DNA of 64,000 bases, from NCBI GenBank assembly GCA_037974335.1, contig CM075760.1, positions 28,975,902-29,039,901 on the forward strand, given 5' to 3'. Positions within the stretch are counted from its first letter, which is position 1. The number at the start of each line of letters is the position of its first letter. The stretch comes from Prionace glauca (taxonomy: Eukaryota > Chordata > Chondrichthyes > Carcharhiniformes > Carcharhinidae). The notes beneath the pieces were generated by a model. That model had not been told where the DNA came from. It was given only the letters and a program-made list of their open reading frames with translations, and did not search any database. Below, in pieces: positions 43,431-54,699 of the stretch. The position numbers and the translations under genes were made by a program.

Positions 43431-43796
43431 CTTTTTCCCATGATGAAAGAGTCATTTACTAGAGGGCGCAGGTTTAAGGTGTGAGGGGTAAGGTTTAAAG
43501 GAGATGTATGAGGCAATTCTTTTACACAGAGATTAGTGGGTGCCTGGGACACGCTGCCATAGGTAGTAGTAGAGGCGGGTACAACTTTGACTTTTAAAAA
43601 GTATTTAGACAATTACATGGGTACGATGGGTACAGAGGGATATGGACCAAATGCGGGCAATTGGGATTAGCTTAGAGGTTTACAAAAAAGGGCAGCATGG
43701 GCAAATTGGGCCGAAGGGCCTGTTTCCATGCTGGAAACCTCTATGACTCTATGAGTGACTTTTAAGGGGCGACTGGGCAAGTACATGAATAGGCAG
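43431..43796 (+). mobile_element. CR1-like LINE 3' end
   Basis: 'gagggcgcaggtttaaggtg', 'gcctgggacacgctgcc', 'ttgggccgaagggcctgttt', and a tail of 'ctatgactctatgag', then a second short tail piece to 43796 ('caagtacatgaataggca'). It lies where the 5' two thirds of the following V relic should be. Confidence 0.8.
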
Positions 43797-43924
43797 TTTT
43801 ACACAAAGGAAACAACACTGTTCATTTAAATATCGCCAGGACTCTCCTATTTAACAGCGCTATGTATTTCTGTGCCATGGAGCACACATTGGTGCATAGA
43901 TATGGTGAACCCTGTACAAAAACC
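43797..43924 (+). pseudogene. 3' remnant of a TCR V segment with RSS
   Basis: Only FR3 remains: TKGNNTVHLNIARTLLFNSA followed by MYFCAMEH (Cys104). RSS: heptamer CACATTG (43885-43891), 24-bp spacer, perfect nonamer ACAAAAACC. The sequence continues to match the V pseudogene at 29533 beyond the RSS. FR1 and FR2 are absent, and LINE sequence stands in their place. Confidence 0.82.
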
Positions 43925-43947
43925 CCAGGCTGGAAGTTCAGTTAGTG

Positions 43948-43963
43948 GTCCGCAGAGGGCGGG
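43948..43963 (+). promoter_or_regulatory. CTCF-like motif 3' of the RSS
   Basis: 'gtccgcagagggcggg', homologous to the motif at 29849 in position and flanks ('gataaacagaaa' follows both). The core GCAGAGGGCG is close to the CTCF consensus. Confidence 0.4.
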
Positions 43964-43969
43964 CTCACA

Positions 43970-44790
43970 CTGATAAACAGAAACAACAATTCAGTCTGAA
44001 TACTGAGTGTCACCGGATCATGAACAAAACATCAAAACAAAACAGTAACACTCAATATGAACAGCTGAGCCGCAGTTGGTTTTTATCTTGTAACTATGCT
44101 AAAAATGCACTTACACTTAGTTAACTCACCCTTAGTCTTTTGCTAATATTTCCTTCCATGTGTGAATTATTCACCATCTTCATTTTCCGTTTCGTGGTCG
44201 GTTTGATCAAAGGTTTATTTGATCAGAGTGTTTTACTGGCTCAGAAACAATTACATAAAATATACATTGCACAAGATTGACACAGAACCATTTAAACAAT
44301 CCCTGCGAACAAGGTACCATCAGTGTTCGTTCTTATTTTGAATTGCTGTCACTGTTTTCTGACATAATTCGCAACTTTATAACAACCGGACCAGTAACTT
44401 CAATCCCACCCCTGTCCCTAACAATACAGCAATATTCCTAATTAGCGCACTGAATGTAACCCAGCTTGGGATTTTTCTACTCACTGAAAACCACATATCC
44501 GGCCACAGGACTAAAGACACGACAGGAAACACATGTATGTGAGGTGAGAATATCCGATCATATTGTAGCAGATTAATGAGAGTGCGGATTGGAACGAAAT
44601 GTTTCTGGCTTCAACGTCCTTTTCATAGAGCGGCCAGTGACAATGTTGTCGGGCAGCGACTGTGTTGCATGGGGGTGGGGAGGCAGGGGGAGGATTTCGA
44701 GCAGGTAATTGTGAAGTAAACATATTTAATCTCATTTCCAAATTATGTTTCAGAGTTTAAAAACAATCTGATATGATTAATTCCGATTTG
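43970..44790. other. No recognised feature
   Basis: AT-rich sequence between the V cluster and the satellite region. No V, J or C exon was found. Confidence 0.45.
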
Positions 44791-45310
44791 TATGTGCATT
44801 TTATACTGTACCCTACACTAATGAGGTTTTAAACTGTACCCTACACTAAACAGATTTTAAACTGTACCCTACACTAAACAGATTTTAAACTGTACCCTAC
44901 ACTAAACACAGATTTTAAACTGTACCCTACACTAAACAGAGGTTTTAAACTGTACCCTACACTACATACAGATTTTAAACTGTACCCTACACTAAACACA
45001 GATTTTAAACTGTACCCTACACTAAACAGATTTTAAACTGTACCCTACACTAAACAGAGATTTTAAACTGTACCCTACACTAAATAACGTTTTTAAACTG
45101 TATCCTACACTAAACAGAGATTTTAAACTGTACCCTACACTAAACACAGATTTTAAACTGTACCCTACACTAAACACAGATTTTAAACTGTACCCTACTC
45201 TAAACACAGATTTTAAACATCTGTCTCAGCACCCAATCCCTCTAAGTTCCCTCTCCTGCCCTCGCCCTGGTAAATTTCCGCTCCCTCCCTGTGAACAGCC
45301 CCTAGACTGA
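44791..45310. repeat. ~30-bp minisatellite plus unique flank, first copy
   Basis: About 14 units of 'ttttaaactgtaccctacac' plus 'taaacacaga' (27-30 bp), ending at ~45210. The next ~100 bp (from 'catctgtctcagcaccc' to 'cagcccctagactga') recur at 51448-51548 with about one mismatch. Confidence 0.95.
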
Positions 45311-46044
45311 TATTTGACTTGATATTTCCCTTCCAGCTTTCCTGTATCCTGACAACCTGGTTTGTTCCAATTCTCAGGCCACAGACATCTTTCTGGGTCC
45401 AGCTGTATCTGTCTGTCTGCAGAGCTGCTGGTTAAAGACACATTTACAGCAGTGAGCAGACAGAAACTTCACTCTGATTCTTTCCCTCCTCCCCTCCCCC
45501 CCAGACACTGCTTGTCATGTTTAAATAAAAAGAATCCGGTTTTTGCAGCTCTGATCTGTGGTGAGTCATTAAGCACAGGGCACACACACACACACACATT
45601 CAGACACCCGGACAGACAACAGACAGATTACATTGTAATTCAGGACTGGAATTAGTAAATGAGGCAACAAATAACTTTGCAAGAAATTGTTTCAGTTCAA
45701 GCAACTGAAGGGAAAGGGAAGTTTGCAGGAATCAGTAAAGGGGGCAAACCTGTAGGTGATGGAGCCCTGGATGAACAAGTTGTACAATTCACATTCAGAC
45801 CTGGCCTCTCTGGCAGTGCAGAGCTGAGAGTTACTTTAAATCCACCTTCTCCCAGCTCCCAGTGCTGTGATGTGGAGCTGGGATGGGGGGGGGAGGAGGG
45901 AGAGAGCCTTGGAATAAACCATTTACCTGGTACTCACTAACCCACACACACACAACACCCCCCCACACACTCAGAGACAGGCTGGTGTTGGACTGGGCCA
46001 TACCTGGAGGAGGTGTGTCCAGGTGAGGTGTAGGAGATGTGGTT
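45311..46044. other. No recognised feature
   Basis: It contains a short (AC)n run near 45580-45600 and G-rich patches near 45885. The open frames show no family signature. Confidence 0.4.
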
Positions 46045-46153
46045 GGATGGGGTTTGATTGGGGAGGTGTGGACAGTTTGTGTGGGACTCAGTGAGATTAT
46101 AAAAAGGCTGGGGATCCATTGTTCTGTCTCTGTCTCCACATGGCTGGGTAAGT
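46045..46153 (+). promoter_or_regulatory. Promoter-like cluster and mini first exon
   Basis: An inverted CCAAT (GATTGG, ~46048), TATAAAAA at 46098-46105, and an ATG at 46140 followed after eight bases by a consensus donor (ATGGCTGG then gtaagt). Spacing suits a Pol II core promoter with a start site near 46128. No second exon was identified, because the satellite begins 200 bp downstream. Confidence 0.35.
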
Positions 46154-46369
46154 ATCAGGTAAGCTGTGTCTGTGTGAGTGAGTGAGTCAGTGTGTCTGCA
46201 GCATGGAGTTCCAGCTCTGAGATTTTAACCCCCCTCCCCTTTACCCAGCACAAAGCCTCTGGCCCAGGATCTGTCTCCCTCACCATGGGAGAGGGGATGG
46301 AAGGAGTTTGAGAGATCACCGAGGGAAAACATGTGCGATGGTGAGTATGAACCTCTTCACTTTGTGTCT

Positions 46370-47795
46370 TTCTCTCTCCCTCTCTCAATCTTTCTCTCCC
46401 TCTCTCAATCTTTCTATCTCTCAATCTATCTTTCTCCCTCTCTCTCAATCTATCTTTCTCTCTCAACCTCTCTCAATCTTTATTTTTCTCTCTCAATCTT
46501 TATTTCTCTCTCTCAATCTTTATTTCTCTCTCTCAATCTTTATTTCTGTCTCTCAATCTTTATTTCTCTCTCTCAATCTTTATTTTTCTCTCTCAATCTA
46601 TCTTTCTCTCTCTCAATCTTTATTTCTCTCTCAATCTATCTTTCTCTCTCTCAATCTATCTTTCTCTCTCAATCTTTATTTCTCTCTCAATCTATCTTTC
46701 TCTCTCAATCTTTATTTTTCTCTCTCAATCTTTATTTCTCTCTCTCAATCTTTATTTATCTCTCTCAATCTTTATTTCTCTCTCTCAATCTTTATTTCTC
46801 TCTCTCAATCTATCTTTCTCTCTCTCAATCTATCTTTCTCTCTCAATCTTTATTTCTCACTCAATCTATCTTTCTCTCTCAATCTTTATTTTTCTCTCTC
46901 AATCTTTATTTCTCTCTCTCAATCTTTATTTATCTCTCTCAATCTTTATTTCTCTCTCTCAATCTTTATTTCTCTCTCTCAATCTATCTCTCTCTCAATC
47001 TTTATTTATCTCTCTCAATCTTTATTTCTCTCTCTCAATCTTTATTTCTCTCTCTCAATCTTTATTTCTGTCTCTCAATCTTTATTTCTCTCTCTCAATC
47101 TATCTTTCTCTCTCTCAATCTATCTTTCTCTCTCTCAATCTTTATTTCACTCTCAATCTTTATTTCTCTCTCTCAATCTTTATTTCTCTCTCTCAATCTT
47201 TATTTCTCTCTCTCAATCTTTATTTCTGTCTCTCAATCTTTATTTCTCTCTCTCAATCTATCTTTCTCTCTCTCAATCTTTATTTCTCTCTCTCAATCTT
47301 TATTTCTGTCTCTCAATCTTTATTTCTCTCTCTCAATCTATCTTTCTCTCTCTCAATCTTTATTTCTCTCTCTCAATCTTTATTTCTCTCTCAATCTTTA
47401 TTTCTCTCTCTCAATCTTTATTTCTCTCTCTCAATATTTATTTCACTCTCAATCTTTATTTCTCTCTCTCAATCTTTATTTCTCTCTCTCAATCTATCTC
47501 TCTCTCAATCTTTATTTATCTCTCTCAATCTTTATTTCTCTCTCTCAATCTTTATTTCTCTCTCTCAATCTTTATTTCTGTCTCTCAATCTTTATTTCTC
47601 TCTCTCAATCTATCTTTCTCTCAATCTATCTTTCTCTCTCTCAATCTTTATTTCACTCTCAATCTTTATTTCTCTCTCTCAATCTTTATTTCTCTCTCTC
47701 AATCTATCTCTCTCTCAATCTTTATTTCTCTCTCTCAATCTATCTTTCTCTCTCTCTCAATCTTTATTTCTCTCTCTCAATCTCTATTTTTCTCT
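46370..47795. repeat. Satellite block 1: TCTCTCAATCTTTATT units
   Basis: About 75 units of roughly 18-20 bp alternating 'tctctctcaatctttattt' and 'tctctcaatctatctttc', in irregular order. The frames of over 600 codons crossing it have no stops because of the repeat period and are not genes. Confidence 0.95.
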
Positions 47796-47804
47796 CCATC
47801 TTCC

Positions 47805-48142
47805 CTCTCTGTCCTTTTTTCCCTCTCTGTCCTTTTTTCCCTCTCTGTCCTTTTTTCCCTCTCTATCCTTTTTTCCCCCTCTGTCCTTTTTTTCCCTCTG
47901 TCCTTTTTTTCCCTCTCTGTCCTTTTTTCCCCCTCTGTCCTTTTTTCCCCCTCTGTCCTTTTTTCCCTCTCTGTCCTTTTTTCCCTCTCTGTCCTTTTTT
48001 CCCTCTCTGTCCTTTTTTTCCCCCTCTGTCCTTTTTTCCCCCTCTGTCCTTTTTTCCCCCTCTGTCCTTTTTTCCCCCTCTGTCCTTTTTTCCCCCTCTG
48101 TCCTTTTTTCCCTCTCTGTCCTTTTTTCCCTCTCTGTCCTTT
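47805..48142. repeat. Satellite block 2: TTTTTTCCCTCTCTGTCC units
   Basis: About 19 units of 17-18 bp ('ccctctctgtcctttttt' and a 'ccccctctg' variant). The same unit type, with GTC for GTCC, forms the array at 40364. Confidence 0.95.
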
Positions 48143-48149
48143 CTCCCCC

Positions 48150-49760
48150 ACCTTTTAATGGCCCCCCTCTTTTGGTGGCCCCCCTTTTTTTACAGGCCCC
48201 CCCCTCTTTTGGCTGGCCCCCCCTTTTTTTACAGGCCCCCTTTTTAATGGCCCACTTTTTTTACAGGCCCCCTTTTTAATGACCCCCCTTTTTTTTACAG
48301 GCCCCCCCCTTTTTTTGGTGGCCCCCCCTTTTTTTACAGGCCCCCCCTCATTTGGCTGCCCCCCCCTTTTTTTGGTGGCCCCCCCTCTTTTGTTGGCCCC
48401 CTTTTTTGGTGGCCCCCTTTTTTTTACAGGCCCCCCCTCTTTTGGCTGGCCCCCCCTCTTTTGGTGGCCCCCTTTTTTGGTGGCCCCCCTTTTTTTACAG
48501 GCCCCCCCTCTTTTGGCTGGGCCCCCCCTCTTTTGGTGGCCCCCCTTTTTTTTACAGGCCCCCCCTCTTTTGGCTGGCCCCCCTTTTTTGGTGGCCCCCC
48601 TTTTTTACAGGCCCCCCCTCTTTTGGCTGGCCCCCCCCTCTTTTGGTGGCACCCCTTTTTAATGGCCCCCCTTTTTTTACAGGCCCCCTTTTTAATGGCC
48701 CCCCCTTTTTTACAGGCCCCCCCTCATTTGGCTGCCCCCCTTTTTTTGGTGGCCCCCCCTCTTTTGTTGGCCCCCTTTTTTGGTGGCCCCCTTTTTTTTA
48801 CAGGCCCCCCCTCTTTTGGCTGGCCCCCCCTCTTTTGGTGGCCCCCTTTTTTGGTGGCCCCCCTTTTTTTACAGGCCCCCCCTCTTTTGGCTGGCCCCCC
48901 TTTTTTTACAGGCCCCCCCTCTTTTGGCTGGCCCCCCTTTTTTGGTGGCCCCCCTTTTTTACAGGCCCCCCCTCTTTTGGCTGGCCCCCCCCTCTTTTGG
49001 TGGCACCCCTTTTTAATGGCCCCCCTTTTTTTACAGGCCCCCTTTTTAATGGCCCCCCTTTTTTACAGGCCCCCCCTCATTTGGCTGCCCCCCTTTTTTT
49101 GGTGGCCCCCCCTCTTTTGTTGGCCCCCTTTTTTGGTGGCCCCCTTTTTTTTACAGGCCCCCCCCTCTTTTGGCTGGCCCCCCCTCTTTTGGTGGCCCCC
49201 CTTTTTTTACAGGCCCCCCCTCTTTTGGCTGGCCCCCCCTCTTTTGGTGGCCCCCCTTTTTTTACAGGCCCCCCCTCTTTTGGCTGGCCCCCCCCCTCTT
49301 TTGGTGGCACCCCTTTTTATACAGGCCCCCTTTTTAATGGCCCCCCTTTTTAATTGCCCCCTTTTTTTTACAGGCCCCCCTCTTTTGGCTGCCCCCTTTT
49401 TTTGGTGGCCCCCCTTTTTTTACAGGCCCCCCCTCTTTTGGCTGCCCCCCTTTTTTGGTGGCCCCCCTTTTTTGGTGGCCCCCCCTTTTAATGCTCCCCT
49501 TTTTTTGCTGACCCCCCTTTTTTACAGGCCTCCCCTTTTTGGTGGCCCCCCTTTTTAATGGCCCCCTCTTTTAATGCTCCCCTTTTTAATGGCCCCCCTT
49601 TTTTGCTGCCCCCCCCTTTTTTTGCTGACCCCCTTTTTTTACAGGCCCCCCCCTTTTTAATGGCCCTTTTGGCTGGCCCCCCTTTTTTGCAGGCCCCCCC
49701 TTTTTTAGTGGCCCCCCTTTACTGGCCCCCCATTTGAGTGCCCCCCCCCTTTTTAATGCC
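48150..49760. repeat. Satellite block 3: C/T-run units with ACAGG and TTGGCTGG
   Basis: Runs of 5-7 C and 5-8 T are punctuated by 'acaggcccccc', 'ttggctggcccccc', 'ttggtggcccccc' and 'taatggcccccc'. A higher-order unit of ~350-375 bp, marked by 'ctcatttggctgcc', starts near 48348, 48724 and 49077. The minus strand has dense G-runs able to form G-quadruplexes. Long frames are artefacts. Confidence 0.95.
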
Positions 49761-50454
49761 CCACCTCTCTGGCCCCCTCCCGATCCTCTCTGCCCAATCT
49801 TCTCCCCACCCTGCTCAAACACACCCACCGCCACATCCCTCTGAGCTCCAACTCCCCGGTATCCCTCTGATCCCTCGATCTCTCCTAATTCCCTCAATTT
49901 CCTCCCCCCCCCCAACATTCCTGTTTCTCCGGCCCGATTCCCTGTCCCTCTGCCTGATCTCCTTTAATCTGACTCTAAACAGCCCCCCCTTCCCCTCAAT
50001 CTCTCTCCCGACACCCACCGCCAATCTGACTCTAATCCCCCTGGATCTCCCAAGCTACTGCCCCAATTCCTAAGCCCCCCTCCGTCTGCACCCTCCCCAA
50101 CTCTGACTCATCCCCTTCTGCTAACTCCCCCTCAGACTCTCTACAGTTTATTCCCCCCCCCGATGATTCTTCTAGAATCCCCCTGAATTGACCCCCCCCC
50201 ACACTTGCGCATGCCTGTGCCCCTCCAATCCTGCTCCCTCTCCAATCCCACCCCCTCCAATCTGTCTGAGCCCCAAACTACATCTTTTAATTGCCCCACT
50301 TGTGAGTCACTGCCCCTCCCAGATCCCTCCTGTATCCCTCAAACCCCCAGAAATCCCCCTCTAAGCCCCTTTTCCCAAATCCCTCTCGATTTTCCCCAAT
50401 TCCCTCCCTCAGTCCCTGCTGCTGAATCTCTGAATCCCAAATTCCTCAAAGACC
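49761..50454. other. C-rich low-complexity sequence
   Basis: Pyrimidine-rich on the plus strand, with short words such as 'aatctgactcta' and 'tccctctga' recurring irregularly. No gene is supported. Confidence 0.6.
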
Positions 50455-51548
50455 CCCCACTAAACAGAGATTTTAAACAGTGCCCTACACTAAACACAGA
50501 TTTTATACTGTACCCTACACTAAACACAGATTTTAAACAGTACCCTTCACTAAACAGAGGTTTTAAACTGTACCCTACACTAAACACAGATTTTAAACTG
50601 TACCCTACACTAAAGAGGTTTTAAATTGTACCCTACACTAAACAGAGGTTTTAAACTGCACCCTACACTAAACAGAGGTTTTAAACTGCACCCTACACTA
50701 TACAGAGATTTTAAACTGTACCCTACACTAAACACAGATTTTAAACAGTACCCTTCACTAAACAGAGGTTTTAAACTGTACCCTACACTAAACACAGATT
50801 TTAAACTGTACCCTACACTAAACACAGATTTTAAACTGTACCCTACACTAAACAGAGGTTTTAAACTGTACCTTACACTAAACAGGTTTTGAACTGTACC
50901 CTACACTACACAGATTTTAAACTGTACACTACACTAAAGAGGTTTTAAATTGTACCCTATACTAAACACAGATTTTAAACTGTACACGACACTAAAGAGG
51001 TTTTAAATTGTACCCTATACTAAACACAGATTTTAAACTGTACCCTACACTAAAGAGGATTTAAACTGTATTCTACACTAAACAACAGATTTTAAACTGT
51101 ACCTTACACTAAACACAGATTTTAAACTGTACCCTCCACTAAACACAGATTTTAAACTGTACCCTACACTAAACAGAGGTTTTAAACTGTACGCTACACT
51201 AAACACAGATTTTAAACTGTACCCTACACTAAACAGAGGTTTTAAACTGTACCCTACACTAAACAGAGGTTTTAAACTGTATCCTACACTAAACAGAGGT
51301 TTTAAACTGTACCCTACACTAAACACAGATTTTAAACTGTACCCTACACTAAACACAGATTTTAAACTGTACCCTACACTAAACAGATTTTAAACTGTAC
51401 CTTACACTAAACAGAGGTTTTAAACTGTACCCTACACTAAACACAGATTTTAAACATCTGTCTCAGCACCCAATCCCTCGAAGTTCCCTCTCCTGCCCTC
51501 GCCCTGGTAAATTTCCGCTCCCTCCCTGTGAACAGCCCCTAGACTGAC
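50455..51548. repeat. ~30-bp minisatellite plus unique flank, second copy
   Basis: About 35 units of the same 27-30-bp repeat as 44791-45210, then the shared ~100-bp flank (51448-51548). Variant units (cagt for ctgt; agagg for cacaga) are clustered. Confidence 0.95.
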
Positions 51549-52059
51549 TGAACCCCCCCTTTCTAATTACTGATCCCCCACCTCCCCAATCAATCCTCCA
51601 CCACTCCCCCCTATAAACAGCTCCTGGTCCAGTTGGATGTGGAATCTGCCCATTTTAAACATTAACCTTCAAATGACTAATTCCCCTGATACTGAGCAGC
51701 CTGTCTTATAATATCCCCGCACCCACCCCCCCCCCCATCCTGTACAACACACCCCATGTCTGATTCTGCCCCCACCCCCTCCTCCATTGCCCCCTTTCTC
51801 TAATAACCCCTGACTCTGGACAGCCTGTGTTATAATATTCCCCCATCCTGTACAACAGCCTCCACTCCCCCAACCAGCCCCTTCCCTCTCTGTCTAATAA
51901 CCTCTGGCTCTGGACAAGTCCCTGTGTTACACACTCTTCCCCCTTTCAACATTCTCTGTCCCCCGTCCGCTGTGTCCCTGAGCCTTTCGCTGCTGGTGAA
52001 CAGCAAACCCCTGATCTGGCCCGTCCCCCACAAGAGAGCAGAGACAGACAGAGATAAGA
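51549..52059. other. Low-complexity C-rich sequence
   Basis: Two loose repeats of 'ctctggacagcctgtgttat' type occur near 51810-51925. No gene is supported. Confidence 0.5.
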
Positions 52060-52400
52060 GACAGACTTCTAGGTGGAGATAGAGAGAATGCTGCTGTAAT
52101 TCAGACAGAGAGATTCACAGAGAGGGGAGCAGATAGAGGTACAGAGACAGATATAGAGATTGAGTTGGAGAGGGTGCTGCTGTAATTCAGACAGAATGAT
52201 TCACAGAGAGGGGAGCAGATAGAGGTACAGAGACAGATATAGAGATTGAGTTGGAGAGGGTGCTGCTGTAATTCAGACAGAGAGATTCACAGAGAGGGGA
52301 GCAGATAGAGGTACAGAGACAGATATAGAGATTGAGTTGGAGAGGGTGCTGCTGTAATTCAGACAGAGAGATTCACAGAGGGGAGCAGAGAGAGATAAGA
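52060..52400. repeat. 86-bp tandem repeat
   Basis: The string 'ctgctgtaattcagacag' recurs at 52091, 52177, 52263 and 52349, exactly 86 bp apart. The purine-rich unit continues in decayed form to ~52900. Confidence 0.9.
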
Positions 52401-52540
52401 GACAGGATATTACTTTTAATTCAGATAGACTGTGTCAGGGGAAAGCAGACAGGTGGGGAAGCAGGGAGATATAGAAAGAGGAAAGCAGACAGCTACATAG
52501 ATAACACACAGAGAAGCACAGTTCAGATTAAAGTTTTATT

Positions 52541-52782
52541 TATTAATCACAAGTTGACTTACATTAACACTGCAATGAAGTTACTGTGAAAAGCTATGGA
52601 GAGAAAGAGAGAGAGAAAGCTGTACTTCAGACAGAATGACTCACAGAGAGGAGCACATAGAGGGGAAATAGAGAGAAGGATGCACATAGCTAGAGAGATA
52701 AGAGACAGAGAAGCAGAGTTCAAACATCATTTATTAGTAAGTCGGTTTACATTAACACTGCAATGTAGTTACTGTGAAAATA
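52541..52782 (-). mobile_element. Two inverted SINE tails
   Basis: 'cttacattaacactgcaatg' plus 'aagttactgtgaaaa' at 52556-52594 and a near copy at 52748-52782. The opposite orientation of the same tail recurs many times from 56 kb onward. Confidence 0.7.
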
Positions 52783-54699
52783 TATCGAGATGGTAGGCAG
52801 AATGCTGCTGTAATTTGGACAGAATGATTCACAGAGGGGAGCAGAGAGAGAGACAAAGGGGAGCAGAGATAGAGAGAGGAGGCTGCTGTGATTGAGAAAA
52901 TGATCCAGAGGGAGAGATGTGCAGAGAGGCTGAAATACAAAGTGAGGTGTGCAGATAAATAGAATGGGGGGGGGGGGGGGGCTTTGACAAGACAGAGTGA
53001 CAAAGTTTCAGCGAGAGAGTGAAAGATAGAGAGAATGAGAGAAAAAGGGAAAGATGCTGCCATTGTGTGAGGCTGAGGGATAGAGGATGGGGAGAGACAG
53101 GGATTGGAAAGATGTGGAGAAACAGTTCTGAGGATGGGGCAGTTACACAGACACAGCTTCAGGGAGAGGGATTGGAATCTGTGGGATGACATTGGAGCAG
53201 GGATCACTCGGAATACCCCCCCCCCCTCCCCCTGACACACAGATTACTAACCCTCAGTGTAAAAGCCCCACCAGTCTATCTGTGTATAAAAATGAATGAC
53301 AAAGACACGGGGATTTTTATTAATATTTATCTCTCTGGTTATAGCTCTTGTCCGAGGATTCCTCACGGCAAAACTATCGGCTCTCTGCATCGTCAAAGTT
53401 TCCGAAAGAATTCTCCTTGGAAGAGAGCAAGAGGAAATAAAGTGACGCAAAACAAATAATTATGACACAAAACAAATAAATAACTATAATGATTAAACAC
53501 AAAACAAAAAAAAGCTGATTGTAAACAATAAAAGGCACAGCAAGATCCCAGGACTTGCTCAAATTCACAATCTCAATCGGGGGTGGTAGGGGGAACATTC
53601 ATTTTCACGTCCCCATTATTAAACCCTGACAAAGTGGGAACATTCTTCAAATGAAATGAACTTCCAAACGCCTGGTGACTGTCCCGATATTTAATTTATT
53701 AAAAAACATCAGAGCATTCTGGGGAGGGGCTTTACTCCAGAGACAGGCCAGTGAATTAACACAGGATCCCCCAATGAAGCTCCCACTTGTATCAGTCACC
53801 TCTCCTCCACTGTTTCTCCCTCTCTGTCTCTTACACACTCCCCCCACATCGATACCTGTCTCTCTCACTCTCTTCCTCTCTCTCTCTGTCTCCCTGTCTA
53901 ATATTCTGAAGTTGTATATATAAAGATCAAAGTGTGGTGTTTTACAAATGGAAATACTGAAAAGATGCTTTAAAAAAACAACCCAAAATAACTCATTCAG
54001 CATTGAGTCTTTCCAAAGCCGGTGTCTTTGGGATTTTAAACTGCAGAAGACAACTTTATAACATCTGTGTCCAAAAGCAGCATCCAGAATCCCAGCAGCA
54101 AAACAGGCTTTCAATGGGACCAATGATTTTAAAACAAGCTCTCAAACACACACACACACACAACCAATAGACAGTTTCATTTTACAGATATTTCATTCCC
54201 TCTCTGCCACCCACCAAAGGGTTAACCTGTTTGTGAATAATTACAAAGCCGGGATATTTTAACCCCAGGGTTCCCCAGAGGGAAACATCACCCCGACATA
54301 GTAACAATATTTAAAATTCCAAAATCACAACCCCCCACCTCCTCCCTTAATCAGTGAATGACTGATTCCAATTGGAATGAAGACAATTCTGCACAGCAAG
54401 ATCCCACTATCAATCCCACAATGGAGGAAACACACCCCCCCCCAGACTCTTGTGTCTCTTTCCCCCTCCCCTCCTGAGACCCTCACACCCTCCCCACTCC
54501 CTCTCTGTTCAGCTCTCCCTCCATTTCTCGACCTCCTGCCCCTCCCCAACCCTTCTCCCTCCCCTCAATCTTTCCTGTTTAAAGTCCCGCTCAGGGTCCC
54601 AGTGTGAGGAATAGGGAGCCAGACCCACCTGTGTACACAGCAAGATCCCACACGCACAACCTGGTGAGGGGCGGATTAAATAAATGTGGGTGAGGACTG
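52783..54699. other. No gene recognised
   Basis: It contains a G-run at 52967-52980, a C-run at 53217-53232, a (AC)n run near 54150, and two copies of the word 'cacagcaagatccca' (53536, 54392; a third at 54636). The minus-strand frames near 54123-53647 and 53240-52752 show no signature. Confidence 0.45.

Noticed and set aside
46308-48247. Two overlapping frames of more than 600 codons rich in Ser, Leu and Phe
   Set aside because: They run through TCTCTCAATCTTTATT and TTTTTTCCCTCTCTGTCC satellites. The lack of stops follows from the repeat sequence, several frames are open at once, and no domain is present.
48279-49558. Long frames of Gly, Pro, Phe and Trp repeats
   Set aside because: Pure products of the C-run/T-run satellite; open in several frames simultaneously.
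44791-51447. CRISPR-like regular repeats
   Set aside because: Units are adjacent without unique spacers, and the DNA is vertebrate; these are minisatellites.
46370-52400. Immunoglobulin switch-like region
   Set aside because: Switch regions are repetitive and strand-asymmetric, but there is no constant-region exon or I-exon nearby and the units lack switch-type pentamers. A satellite explains it better.
52752-54123. Minus-strand frames of ~160 codons
   Set aside because: Ser/Leu-rich translations of purine/pyrimidine-biased DNA with no recognisable domain.
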